This document shows, in pieces, positions 5,908 to 12,790 of a stretch of 15,047 nt of DNA. How positions within the stretch are numbered: the first letter of the stretch is position 1; each line of letters starts with the position of its first letter. The stretch covers positions 1 through 15,047 of the forward strand of contig CAZBZG010000097.1 in assembly GCA_964496245.1 (NCBI GenBank), given 5' to 3'. The DNA comes from CAZBZG01 sp964496245. GTDB taxonomy: Bacteria > Planctomycetota > SZUA-567. The notes beneath the pieces are model-generated. The model was not told the DNA's origin. It was given only the letters and a program-made list of their open reading frames with translations, and did no database searches. Made by a program: the position numbers and the translations under genes.

Positions 5908-7184
5908 CCATCCCCGCCTGCACCGTGATCTCCGTCGGCACCGAGCTCGTCCTCGGACTCACACAGGATACCAACGCCTCCTGGCTCTGCCGCCAGGCCG
6001 CCGCAAACGGGCTCTCCGTGACGGGCATCCGCGTTGTGGCGGACAGCCGGGACGACATCACGGCCGCCCTGCTGCAGGCCAGCGAAGCCGCGACCTATGT
6101 GCTCGTGAGCGGGGGACTCGGCCCCACCCCGGACGACCGCACGCGCGAAGCCCTGGCCGACGCGCTGGGCCAGCCGCTCGAGGAACGAGCGGATTTGGTC
6201 ATGCAGATCGAGGAGCGTTTCCGCCGCCTCGGACGGCCTATGCGCGCCATCAACCGCGTGCAGGCGCGCATTCCGCGCGGCGCCCAGGGGCTGTCCAACC
6301 CCTGCGGCACCGCTCCCGGCATCCGCTGCGAGCTGGGCACGGCCACGGTCTTCTGCATGCCCGGCGTGCCGCACGAGATGAAAGCCATGTTCGAAGCCAC
6401 GGTCCTGCCCGCCATCCGGCCGGAAGACACCGAGCGCGTGGAGGTGCTGCGCAACGTGCACGCCTTCGGCATCGGCGAATCGTCTGTGGGAGACGCTCTG
6501 GGCGAACTCATGGCTGAATCGCAGAATCCTACCGTCGGAACCACCGTGCGGGAGGGCGTCATCACCGTGCGGGTGCGGGCCCAGGGGCGCACGCGCCAGG
6601 AAGCCGCCATGCTCGCCGAGGACGCGGACGCCCGCATCACCGAGCGCCTGCCGGACCACGTCTTCGGGCGGGACGACGACACGCTGGCGCGCGTGGTCGT
6701 GAAGGCCTTGGCCGCGCGCGCCGAGACCCTGGCGCTGGCCGAGTCCTGCACGGGCGGCCAGATCGCCAGCGCGCTCGTCGCAATGCCGGGCGCTTCTGGC
6801 GTGCTGCTCGAGGGGGTCGTCTGTTACAGCGACCGGGCCAAAATCGACCGCCTGGGCGTGCCAAAGCGCCTCCTCCAGGACCACGGCGCGGTGAGCGCGG
6901 AAGTCGCCTGTGCCATGGCCTGCGGAGAGCGCGCAGCCAGCCGCGCCACCTGGGCCCTCGCGGTCACCGGCATCGCCGGCCCGTCGGGCGGCTCAAAAGC
7001 GAAACCGGTCGGCACGGTATGGCTTGCGCTGGCCGGGCCTTCTGGTGTATGCTATACGCGCCAGCAGTTCGCTGGGGACCGCGCCACCAACCGGCAACGC
7101 GCGACCCACACGGCGCTCGACATCCTTCGTCGCACGCTCCTCGGAATCGCACACCCATGGGAGATGAAGCGTGAGCATGGATAA
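5904..7184 (+). CDS. cinA: CinA family protein: nicotinamide-nucleotide amidohydrolase with COG1058 N-terminal domain
   Basis: CinA joins an N-terminal MoaB/MogA-like nucleotide-binding domain (ADP-ribose pyrophosphatase activity in characterised members) to a C-terminal PncC domain that deamidates NMN to NaMN for pyridine nucleotide recycling. The 426-residue protein is full length. The N-terminal domain shows SVGTELVLGLTQDTNASWL (about 10-28), SGGLGPTPDDRTREALADAL (69-88) and FCMPGVPHEMKAMFE (150-164). The PncC domain shows ALAESCTGGQIASALV (277-292) and VTGIAGPSGGSKAKPVGTVW (354-373). The name comes from competence-inducible CinA of Streptococcus, but the enzyme is widespread outside competence. 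The ATG at 5904 overlaps the stop of the upstream membrane-protein gene, and the 3' end overlaps the start of the metallophosphoesterase gene by 14 bases. Both overlaps indicate one transcript. Confidence 0.95.
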   Translation: MTIPACTVISVGTELVLGLTQDTNASWLCRQAAANGLSVTGIRVVADSRDDITAALLQASEAATYVLVSGGLGPTPDDRTREALADALGQPLEERADLVMQIEERFRRLGRPMRAINRVQARIPRGAQGLSNPCGTAPGIRCELGTATVFCMPGVPHEMKAMFEATVLPAIRPEDTERVEVLRNVHAFGIGESSVGDALGELMAESQNPTVGTTVREGVITVRVRAQGRTRQEAAMLAEDADARITERLPDHVFGRDDDTLARVVVKALAARAETLALAESCTGGQIASALVAMPGASGVLLEGVVCYSDRAKIDRLGVPKRLLQDHGAVSAEVACAMACGERAASRATWALAVTGIAGPSGGSKAKPVGTVWLALAGPSGVCYTRQQFAGDRATNRQRATHTALDILRRTLLGIAHPWEMKREHG

Positions 7185-7854
7185 ACTCTACGCCATCGTA
7201 TCCGACGTCCACGGGAACGAGCAGGCGTTCCGCACGGTCCTCGCCTACCTCAAGGGCCTCGCCGTGGAGGAGATCTACTGCCTCGGCGATCTCGTGGGCT
7301 ATGGCCAGGGCGCGGCCGCCTGCGTGGAGATGGCCCAGCGGAACAAGGTCATCTGCCTCCAGGGCAACCACGATGCCCAGGTGCGTCCACCGCGGGACCC
7401 CCGCATGCGCCCCGAAGCGCAGGCCGCCCTGGACCTGGCCCAGTCGCAGCTCACGGACGCCCAGCTCGACTGGCTCCAGAACCTCCCCACCAGCCGCGTG
7501 GTGAACAACGCCATGGTGCTCGTCCACGGCGCTCTGACCGACCGGGACGACTACATCCTCAACCAGGAACACGTGACGAACAACTTCCAGCTGCTCGCCC
7601 AGCAGCACCCGGGCATTCCTCTCTGCTTCTTCGGCCACTCCCACCTCGCGATGGTCATCGGAGACGGCCGGATCCGCACCAAGTTCCCGCAGTCCGACAT
7701 GATCGAGCTCAAGGCCGGCACATCCTATCTCATCAACCCCGGGAGCGTCGGCCAGCCGCGGGACAATATCCCCTCTTCGAGCTTCGTGGTCTACGACCCC
7801 GGGGCCCATCAGATCACGCTGGTCCGCCTCGAGTACGACGTGGAGACCGAGCAG
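7171..7854 (+). CDS. Calcineurin-like metallophosphoesterase, interrupted at its 3' end by an assembly gap
   Basis: A protein of the YfcE/ApaH-like metallophosphoesterase superfamily, probably a cytosolic phosphodiesterase or phosphatase with two metal ions; the substrate is unknown. The 228 visible residues contain all metal-ligand motifs: SDVHGN (D12, H14), CLGDLVGYG (D40), QGNHDAQ (N66, H67), VLVHGAL (H119) and FFGHSH (H156, H158), plus LINPGSVGQPRD near the end. The start is GTG at 7171, seven bases after GGGAG (7159-7163); ATG at 7177 is an alternative. The reading frame ends at the ten Ns. The missing 20-residue tail (ERMRAAGLPEKLWKRIALGK) is encoded at 8057-8119. Joining codon 228 to it gives a 248-residue protein of normal family length. 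The intervening 202 bases are therefore probably an artefact. Confidence 0.9.
7835..7854 (+). repeat. 20-base exact direct repeat, copy 1
   Basis: The sequence acgacgtggagaccgagcag occurs here immediately before the Ns and again at 8037-8056. Both copies are read in the same translation phase (DVETEQ). The shared word is the likely point of a mistaken assembly path. Confidence 0.95.
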
Positions 7855-7864
7855 NNNNNNNNNN
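7855..7864. other. Assembly gap of ten Ns
   Basis: Ten Ns separate two contigs. The gap shifts the metallophosphoesterase frame by one base and lies directly after the first copy of the 20-base repeat. A fixed run of ten Ns usually means a scaffold join of unknown or overlapping length, not a measured gap. Confidence 0.97.
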
Positions 7865-8119
7865 ATCGACTTCGACCAGTTCACCCCTCACGCTGTCGAG
7901 GTGGCTTCGCTGAGCATAGACCCCGCCACGCGGCGGCGCATCGAAGAGCTTGCTCGGGAGCATGGCATACGCGCGGTATGCACCTCCGATGCCCACATCA
8001 TCGAAGGGCTGGGCAGCTACTGCATCGAGCTGCATCACGACGTGGAGACCGAGCAGGAACGGATGCGGGCCGCCGGTCTGCCCGAGAAGCTCTGGAAGCG
8101 CATCGCGCTGGGCAAATAG
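7865..8119 (+). CDS. Chimeric open frame: PHP-domain fragment joined to the metallophosphoesterase C-terminus
   Basis: The frame is open from just after the Ns to the TAG at 8117-8119 (84 codons). Residues 1-58 (AVEVASLSIDP, IEELAREHGIRAVCTSDAHI, IEGLGSYCIEL) resemble the C-terminal part of a PHP-domain phosphoesterase. TSDAH and the following LGSYxxEL are typical of COG0613-type PHP proteins. From the second 20-base repeat onward the frame reads DVETEQ and then ERMRAAGLPEKLWKRIALGK, which is the expected tail of the metallophosphoesterase upstream. No PHP N-terminus is present. The likely reading is that 8037-8119 belongs to the metallophosphoesterase and 7865-8036 comes from another locus. 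A real fusion or insertion remains possible but is less economical. Confidence 0.6.
   Translation: MDFDQFTPHAVEVASLSIDPATRRRIEELAREHGIRAVCTSDAHIIEGLGSYCIELHHDVETEQERMRAAGLPEKLWKRIALGK
8037..8056 (+). repeat. 20-base exact direct repeat, copy 2
   Basis: Identical to 7835-7854. The flanking base on the left differs (C here, T at 7834), so the identity is exactly 20 bases. Cutting from the end of copy 1 to the end of copy 2 restores one continuous metallophosphoesterase frame. Confidence 0.95.
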
Positions 8120-8136
8120 GACGGGGAGAACGCCGC

Positions 8137-8427
8137 ATGGAGCACATCACGCGCGAAGAGGTCGACACCGTCGCCCACCTGGCGCGCCTTGCGCTGACGG
8201 ATGAGGAACGCGAAGGCATGGCCCGACAGCTCGAAGACATCCTCGCCTTTGTGGACAAACTCTCGGAAGTCGATGTCAACGGCGTGGAGCCCTTTCTGAA
8301 CGCGGGGGAACAGGGCAACGTCTTTCGCCCCGACGAAGCCGGAGCGTCCGCCCCGCGCGCGGACGCGCTCGCCAATGCGCCGGCGCAAGCCGAAGGATGC
8401 TTCCGCGTGCCGGGCGTGATCGGCTGA
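8137..8427 (+). CDS. gatC: Aspartyl/glutamyl-tRNA amidotransferase subunit C
   Basis: GatC is the small subunit of the GatCAB complex, which converts misacylated Asp-tRNA(Asn) or Glu-tRNA(Gln) to the amidated form; it stabilises GatA and wraps the A-B interface. The 96-residue protein has the typical length and motifs: ITREEVDTVAHLARLALTDEE at the start, LEDILAFVDKLSEVDVNGVE in the middle, VFRPDEAG, and the C-terminal FRVPGVIG. The ATG at 8137 follows GGGGAG (8123-8128) with an eight-base spacing. The gene begins 17 bases after the metallophosphoesterase stop and is followed by gatA after 40 bases. The presence of GatCA suggests that this organism makes Asn-tRNA and/or Gln-tRNA by the indirect route. 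Confidence 0.95.
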   Translation: MEHITREEVDTVAHLARLALTDEEREGMARQLEDILAFVDKLSEVDVNGVEPFLNAGEQGNVFRPDEAGASAPRADALANAPAQAEGCFRVPGVIG

Positions 8428-8467
8428 CCGCCCGCGTCCGTGCAAGGATGCCCACCGAGACATCGCC

Positions 8468-9919
8468 ATGCAGCTCTGGGACCTGACCGCCACCGCTCTC
8501 GCTTCGGCCGTCCGTGCGCGGGAAGTGTCGGCGCGCGACGTGGTGGACGCCTTCCTCGAACGCATCGGGCGCGAGGACGGCCGCGTGGGCGCCTTCCTCT
8601 CGGTCGACGAGCACGGCGTCCAAAGAGCGGCGGACGAAATCGACCGCCGCCTCGCGAGCGGTGAAACCGTCGGCCCGCTCGCAGGCGTGCCCGTGGCCCT
8701 CAAGGACAACCTCGCGGTCGCCGGACAGCCGTGCACCTGTGCCAGCCCCATGCTGGGCGACTTCCGTCCGCCCTATACGGCACACGCGGTCGAGAAGCTC
8801 CAACGGGCCGACGCCATCTTACTCGGCAAGACCAACCTCGACGAGTTCGCCATGGGCAGCTCCACCGAGAACTCGGGGCTGGGGCGTACCTGCAACCCGC
8901 GCGATGCCGCGCGCGTGCCGGGCGGATCCTCCGGCGGCTCGGCCGCGGCCGTGGCCGCGGGATTCATACCTCTGGCGCTCGGAAGCGACACCGGCGGTTC
9001 GATCCGCCAGCCGGCCAGCTTCTGCGGGGTGGTGGGCATGAAGCCCAGCTACGGCATGGTCAGCCGCTACGGCCTGGTCGCCTTTGCCAGCAGCCTCGAG
9101 CAGATCGGTCCGCTGGCACGCACCGTGGAGGACGCCGCCCGCCTCCTGTCCGTAATCGCGGGCCCGGATGCGCGCGACGCCACCTGCCGCAAGACGCCGC
9201 CGCCCGACCTGTGCGCCGGCCTCGCCCAAGGCGTGGACGGACTCCGGCTGGGGATCCCCCGCGCGTCCCTCGACGGTCCGGGGTTGACCCCCGAGGTCCG
9301 CGACCGCGTGCTCGCCATGGCGGATCGCCTGCAGGATCAGGGCGCCTGCCTCCGGGACGTGTCCCTGCCCATGCTCGACTACGCCACGCCCGCCTACTAC
9401 ATCATCGCCAGCGCGGAGGCCAGCAGCAACCTGGCCCGGTACGACGGCGTGCACTACGGACACCGCGCTGCGGACGCCGAGGACATCGTCTCGCTCTACA
9501 GCCGGAGCCGTGCGGAAGCCTTCGGCCCCGAGGTCAAGCGCCGCATCATGCTCGGCACCTATGTGCTCTCGGCCGGCTACTACGAGGCCTACTACCTGCG
9601 CGCGCTCCGCGTACGCACGCGCATCGCGGAAGATTTCGCGCGGGCGTTCGAGGAGGTAGACGCCATCCTCAATCCGACGAGCCCCACGACCGCCTTCCGC
9701 CTGGGCGAGAAGCTGAGCGATCCCGTGACCATGTACCTCTCGGACATCTACACCATCAGCGCCAACCTGGCCGCGCTCCCCGCCCTCTCGGTCCCCTGCG
9801 GCTGCGATGCCGGCGGCCTGCCCGTGGGCCTGCAGATCACCGCGCCCCGCTGGGCCGACGCCCGCACCTTCCGGGTGGCGGCCGCCTGCGAGCGGGCGGG
9901 GGAGGAGGAGGTCGCCTGA
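8468..9919 (+). CDS. gatA: Aspartyl/glutamyl-tRNA amidotransferase subunit A
   Basis: GatA is the amidase-signature subunit of GatCAB; it hydrolyses glutamine and channels ammonia to GatB for tRNA amidation. The 483-residue protein is full length. The Ser-cisSer-Lys triad is in place: K79 in PVALKDN, S154 in GGSSGGSAAAVAAG and S178 in GSDTGGSIRQPASFCG, the same numbering as Staphylococcus GatA. Further family blocks are GKTNLDEFAMGSSTENSG, GVVGMKPSYGMVSRYGLVAF and the C-terminal SDIYTISANLAALPALSVPC. The ATG at 8468 begins the expected N-terminus, but its Shine-Dalgarno is weak. gatC lies just upstream. gatB does not follow; the next gene is an unrelated membrane protein. Confidence 0.97.
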   Translation: MQLWDLTATALASAVRAREVSARDVVDAFLERIGREDGRVGAFLSVDEHGVQRAADEIDRRLASGETVGPLAGVPVALKDNLAVAGQPCTCASPMLGDFRPPYTAHAVEKLQRADAILLGKTNLDEFAMGSSTENSGLGRTCNPRDAARVPGGSSGGSAAAVAAGFIPLALGSDTGGSIRQPASFCGVVGMKPSYGMVSRYGLVAFASSLEQIGPLARTVEDAARLLSVIAGPDARDATCRKTPPPDLCAGLAQGVDGLRLGIPRASLDGPGLTPEVRDRVLAMADRLQDQGACLRDVSLPMLDYATPAYYIIASAEASSNLARYDGVHYGHRAADAEDIVSLYSRSRAEAFGPEVKRRIMLGTYVLSAGYYEAYYLRALRVRTRIAEDFARAFEEVDAILNPTSPTTAFRLGEKLSDPVTMYLSDIYTISANLAALPALSVPCGCDAGGLPVGLQITAPRWADARTFRVAAACERAGEEEVA

Positions 9920-10055
9920 GCCCGTGCGCCGGGGCCCAGCTTCCGCCATTCCAGCGGACGCGCGCTCGCAAAAATGGGGTTTCGCGCCGCCCCCTTTACC
10001 GATACCATGGGAGGGCGCCACTGAGAAGAACCCTGCACCGGAGTCGATCCCAGCC

Positions 10056-10718
10056 ATGCCACACCGCCTGCCCATGTTCTACTACCTCCGCTTCAAGCGC
10101 ACGCTCCGCCGCATCGCGCGCAGCGCCGGCACCCCGGAGCACATCGCCCTGGGCGCAGCCATAGGCATGCTGATCTGCATGCTCCCCATCGTGGGCATGC
10201 AGATGGTGGTCGCGACCGGCATCTGCCTCGTGCTGCGCGCCAACCCCCTGCCCGCCGTGGTCATGGTATGGATCACGAACCCCTTCACCATCCTGCCGGT
10301 CTACACGTTCAACTACTGGGTGGGAACGCTCCTCGTGCGCAGCGGGCCGCGCATCGCCGAGTTCCGCACGCACATCAAGGAGATCATCCGCCTGGCCAAC
10401 GAAACAGGCTTCTCCGAGGGGCTCGCAGCACTGGGGCGCATGGGATGGGACATCCAGCTGCCTCTGTGGACCGGATGTTTCGCGGTGGGAGCGCTCCTGG
10501 CCATCCCCACCTACTTCCTGACGCGGCGCGCTGTGGTGCGCATCCGGGCCCGCGTGGCCCAGCGGCGTGCAGCCCGGGAGACGCGTCTCTTCGGTCTCGC
10601 GTCCGAACAGGGGCCGGCCACCAGAGACGGGAAGCCGTCTTCCGCACAGAGCCGTGACCCGCAGGCAGCCGAACGGGATCGGGAGGAGGCGATCGCGGAC
10701 GCGCAGGAATCCAAATAG
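10056..10718 (+). CDS. DUF2062 domain membrane protein
   Basis: A 220-residue inner-membrane protein with the DUF2062 pattern. It has TPEHIALGAAIGMLICMLPI (26-45) leading into GMQMVVATGICLVLRANPLP (47-66), then VWITNPFTILPVYTFNYWVG (71-90), and a further membrane segment at about 137-155. The last 60 residues are highly charged and probably cytoplasmic. The molecular function of the family is unknown; members are often found near glycosyltransferases or other envelope genes. The ATG at 10056 is chosen because it precedes the conserved domain closely. The Shine-Dalgarno candidate GGAG is 12 bases away, so the Met at 10074 remains an alternative. The frame is open upstream into gatA, but that stretch is a shadow. 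The gene sits 136 bases after gatA, without a clear promoter. Confidence 0.8.
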   Translation: MPHRLPMFYYLRFKRTLRRIARSAGTPEHIALGAAIGMLICMLPIVGMQMVVATGICLVLRANPLPAVVMVWITNPFTILPVYTFNYWVGTLLVRSGPRIAEFRTHIKEIIRLANETGFSEGLAALGRMGWDIQLPLWTGCFAVGALLAIPTYFLTRRAVVRIRARVAQRRAARETRLFGLASEQGPATRDGKPSSAQSRDPQAAERDREEAIADAQESK

Positions 10719-10726
10719 CCGGGCAC

Positions 10727-10748
10727 GCCGGAGATCCGGCCAAGCCGG
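10727..10748 (+). other. Stem-loop with two mutually exclusive pairings after the DUF2062 gene
   Basis: GCCGG (10727-10731) can pair with CCGGC (10736-10740) across AGAT, or that CCGGC can pair with GCCGG (10744-10748) across CAA. No T-run follows, so this is not a canonical intrinsic terminator. In GC-rich DNA such short stems arise by chance. Confidence 0.25.
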
Positions 10749-10820
10749 CCGCCAGGCCGCGGTTTCCTGCCGCGCATCTTGCCGAGACCTTTGACCGCGC
10801 TTCACACCGAGGATACGCCC

Positions 10821-11774
10821 GTGCCCCGTCCGCGCCATGCTCCGGGCAGCGTCCTTCGATTCACGCTCAAGCGGTCGGTGGCCGCAGCATCGCCCGCTGC
10901 CTACCTGGCCGCGCGGCTCTCCGTCTCACCCTTCCAGGCCGAGCGCCTGCTGGCGCGGGGCTGCGTTGACCTGGACGGCTGCCCTCTGTCCTCCGCGCCG
11001 GATTCCCGGCTCAACAAGGGCAGCGAAATCACGGTGCGCTTTCCGGACGACTGGGACCGCCACCGCCGGCCGCAGGCCATGCCCCTGGCGATCCTCTACG
11101 AAGACGAGGCCCTTGTCGTGCTCGACAAGCCCCCCGGCCTCGTGGTCCACCCGGCCCGGGGGCACATGGACGGCCGCACGCTCCAGAACGGCGTGCGCTT
11201 CCGCTTCCGCCACGCCCTCGACCGGCCCGAGACCTGCATCGCGCCCGCGCACCGGCTCGACCGCGACACCAGCGGCGTGATCGCATTCTCCTTGACCCGC
11301 GATGCCTATCGCCACCTGGTCCGCCAGTTCACCGACCAGCACCCGCGCAAGGAGTACCTCGCCCTGGTCGACGGCCGGCCCGCCTTCACAGAAACCACGA
11401 TCGCGGCGCCCCTCGGCGTGGACCCGAAGGATGCGTCGCGCGGCGCGGTGGTGACGCGCGCCGCAGGCGGGAAACCCGCTGCCACCGACCTGCGCGTGGA
11501 GCGGCTGGGCGCGGATTGGGCCCTGGTCCGCGCAAGACCGCGCACGGGGCGGCCGCACCAGGTGCGCCTCCACCTGGCGCATGCCGGCGTGCCCGTGGTG
11601 GGCGATCGCGACTACAACCCCCTCCCCCACCGGCGCGGCGCCCCGCGCCAGGCCCTGCACGCAACCCGCCTCACCCTCACGCATCCCATCCGCGGAGAGC
11701 GCGTGCACGTCGCTGCAGACCTTCCCGCGGATTTTCGGGCGGTCCTCGCAGGACTCGAGGCGACTGCGCCGTGA
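10821..11774 (+). CDS. RluA/RluD family pseudouridine synthase with S4 domain
   Basis: An RNA-modifying enzyme that isomerises uridine to pseudouridine, most likely in 23S rRNA. The 317-residue protein has an N-terminal S4 RNA-binding domain (about 22-75: AAYLAARLSVSPFQAERLLA, then RLNKGSEITVRF). The catalytic domain carries LDKPPGLVVHPARGH and the motif HRLDRDTSG with catalytic D147. PRTGRPHQVRLHLAHAGVPV is near the C-terminus. The family has several site specificities (RluC, RluD and others), so no symbol is given. The GTG at 10821 has GAGGA (10809-10813) seven bases upstream and is preferred to the in-frame TTG at 10779. The gene follows the DUF2062 gene by 102 bases and ends three bases from the convergent HDOD gene. 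Confidence 0.92.
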   Translation: MPRPRHAPGSVLRFTLKRSVAAASPAAYLAARLSVSPFQAERLLARGCVDLDGCPLSSAPDSRLNKGSEITVRFPDDWDRHRRPQAMPLAILYEDEALVVLDKPPGLVVHPARGHMDGRTLQNGVRFRFRHALDRPETCIAPAHRLDRDTSGVIAFSLTRDAYRHLVRQFTDQHPRKEYLALVDGRPAFTETTIAAPLGVDPKDASRGAVVTRAAGGKPAATDLRVERLGADWALVRARPRTGRPHQVRLHLAHAGVPVVGDRDYNPLPHRRGAPRQALHATRLTLTHPIRGERVHVAADLPADFRAVLAGLEATAP

Positions 11775-11777
11775 ACA

Positions 11778-12632
11778 TCACTCGGGGGCGAGGATCTGCT
11801 TGGCTTCGGCGAGTTCGGTCTCTGCCTTGTCGAACGCGATCTGTACGGCCTCGGGCGTGAGCTGGAACGCCTCGACAAGCTGCGGCGGAAGCTCGGTCAG
11901 CTCGTTCACGGGGTCCTCGTCCGCAGCGAAGCGGCGGTAGAAGTGCTGCCCCGCGTAGACCAGGCCCGCCATGGTCGGCACCTCGCCGTCCACGATCGGA
12001 TGGTGGTGCGAACCGATGCCCTGCACGAGATCCGCTGGGAAGTGCCACTTCTCGGCCAGCCGCCGGCCCACCTCGATGTGACTGATGCCGAGCTCGTTCT
12101 CCTCCACCTGCGGCAGGAAGTCTTGGTCCGGGCAGGCCTCCACCACGGCCCGGTACTCGTCGGCCAGGATGCGGTTCAGGATCACCATGCCGGTCTCGGC
12201 CAGGATGCCGGTCACGAAGATCTGCTCGGGCACCGGATGCCGAATGTGGTAGGAGAGCGCCCGCCCCACGCACGCCGATCCCAAACACTGCTCCCAGAGG
12301 CCGCCGATGTCCAGGCCCGGATCGCCCGAATGCTCCTCGAACAGGTTGGCCACGGGCACGGACATGGCGATGTGCCGCACCTCCTGGAAGCCGAGGATCA
12401 CGACCGCGTGGGTGACCGTGCGGATCGTGGCCGACAGCCCGTAAAAGGCGGAGTTCACCTGCTTGAGCACGCGGTTGGTGAGCGCCGTGTCCAGCTGGAT
12501 GACCTTGCCCAGGTCGCGCGCCGACGCCCTGGGGTCCCGGCACAGCTCGCCGATGCGCGCCATGACCGCCGGTCCGGCAGGCAGCGTATTCGCGTCCTTG
12601 AGCGATTTCTCCACGAGAGCCCGACGATCCAC
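11778..12632 (-). CDS. HDOD domain-containing protein
   Basis: HDOD domains are relatives of HD phosphohydrolases that usually lack hydrolase activity and act in signalling, often with c-di-GMP or two-component systems. The 284-residue protein is a single HDOD domain with no recognisable receiver or GGDEF/EAL domain. Visible motifs are NTLPAGPAVMARIGELCRDP (15-34), DTALTNRVLKQVNSAFYGLS (48-67), ILGFQEVRHIAMSVPV and the late GSHHHPIVDGEVP. The GTG at 12632 is chosen because GGGGAG lies six bases upstream. It is transcribed alone, convergent with the pseudouridine synthase gene (three-base gap) and divergent from aroA. The partner or signal cannot be told from the sequence. Confidence 0.9.
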   Translation of the reverse strand: MDRRALVEKSLKDANTLPAGPAVMARIGELCRDPRASARDLGKVIQLDTALTNRVLKQVNSAFYGLSATIRTVTHAVVILGFQEVRHIAMSVPVANLFEEHSGDPGLDIGGLWEQCLGSACVGRALSYHIRHPVPEQIFVTGILAETGMVILNRILADEYRAVVEACPDQDFLPQVEENELGISHIEVGRRLAEKWHFPADLVQGIGSHHHPIVDGEVPTMAGLVYAGQHFYRRFAADEDPVNELTELPPQLVEAFQLTPEAVQIAFDKAETELAEAKQILAPE

Positions 12633-12662
12633 GCGCGTCTCCCCGTCCAGCCTGGTACCACG

Positions 12663-12691
12663 AGTCTACACCAAGGCCGCGACAGTTGCAA
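12663..12691 (-). promoter_or_regulatory. Candidate promoter of the HDOD gene
   Basis: On the minus strand TTGCAA (12691-12686) and TAGACT (12668-12663) are separated by 17 bases, each 4/6 to consensus. The -35 lies inside the perfect ten-base palindrome AGTTGCAACT (12684-12693), which could be an operator or chance. The leader would be about 25-30 bases. Confidence 0.35.
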
Positions 12692-12711
12692 CTCCTGAAA
12701 GCGCTCCGATC

Positions 12712-12739
12712 TTGACCGCCGCCTGCGTTTGGCTACAGT
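12712..12739 (+). promoter_or_regulatory. Candidate promoter of aroA-rsmI
   Basis: TTGACC (12712-12717), a 16-base spacer and TACAGT (12734-12739) match the consensus at 5/6 and 4/6. Transcription would start near 12746, giving a leader of about 45 bases with GGGAG before the aroA ATG. It is divergent from the HDOD promoter candidate. Confidence 0.5.
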
Positions 12740-12790
12740 CGAGGCGGGACCCCAAGCGCGAACGTCCGCAAGCGCCGGGAGAAAGAGACC

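Noticed and set aside
5271..6884. A 537-codon open frame on the minus strand across cinA and the upstream leader
   Set aside because: It is a shadow of cinA and of the membrane-protein gene. There is no domain, and it would erase a strong promoter on the opposite strand.
7171..8427. A single 418-codon frame running from the metallophosphoesterase through the Ns into gatC
   Set aside because: It exists only because the ten Ns are read as unknown codons. After the gap it is out of frame with both the PHP fragment and the metallophosphoesterase tail.
9961..10008. Possible promoter before the DUF2062 gene (TACCAT at 10003-10008)
   Set aside because: The hexamer at the proper distance (9980-9985) matches the -35 consensus poorly, so there is too little to call.
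9807..10055. Upstream extension of the DUF2062 gene overlapping gatA
   Set aside because: It overlaps the well-supported end of gatA in another frame and adds Pro/Arg-rich residues that the family does not have.
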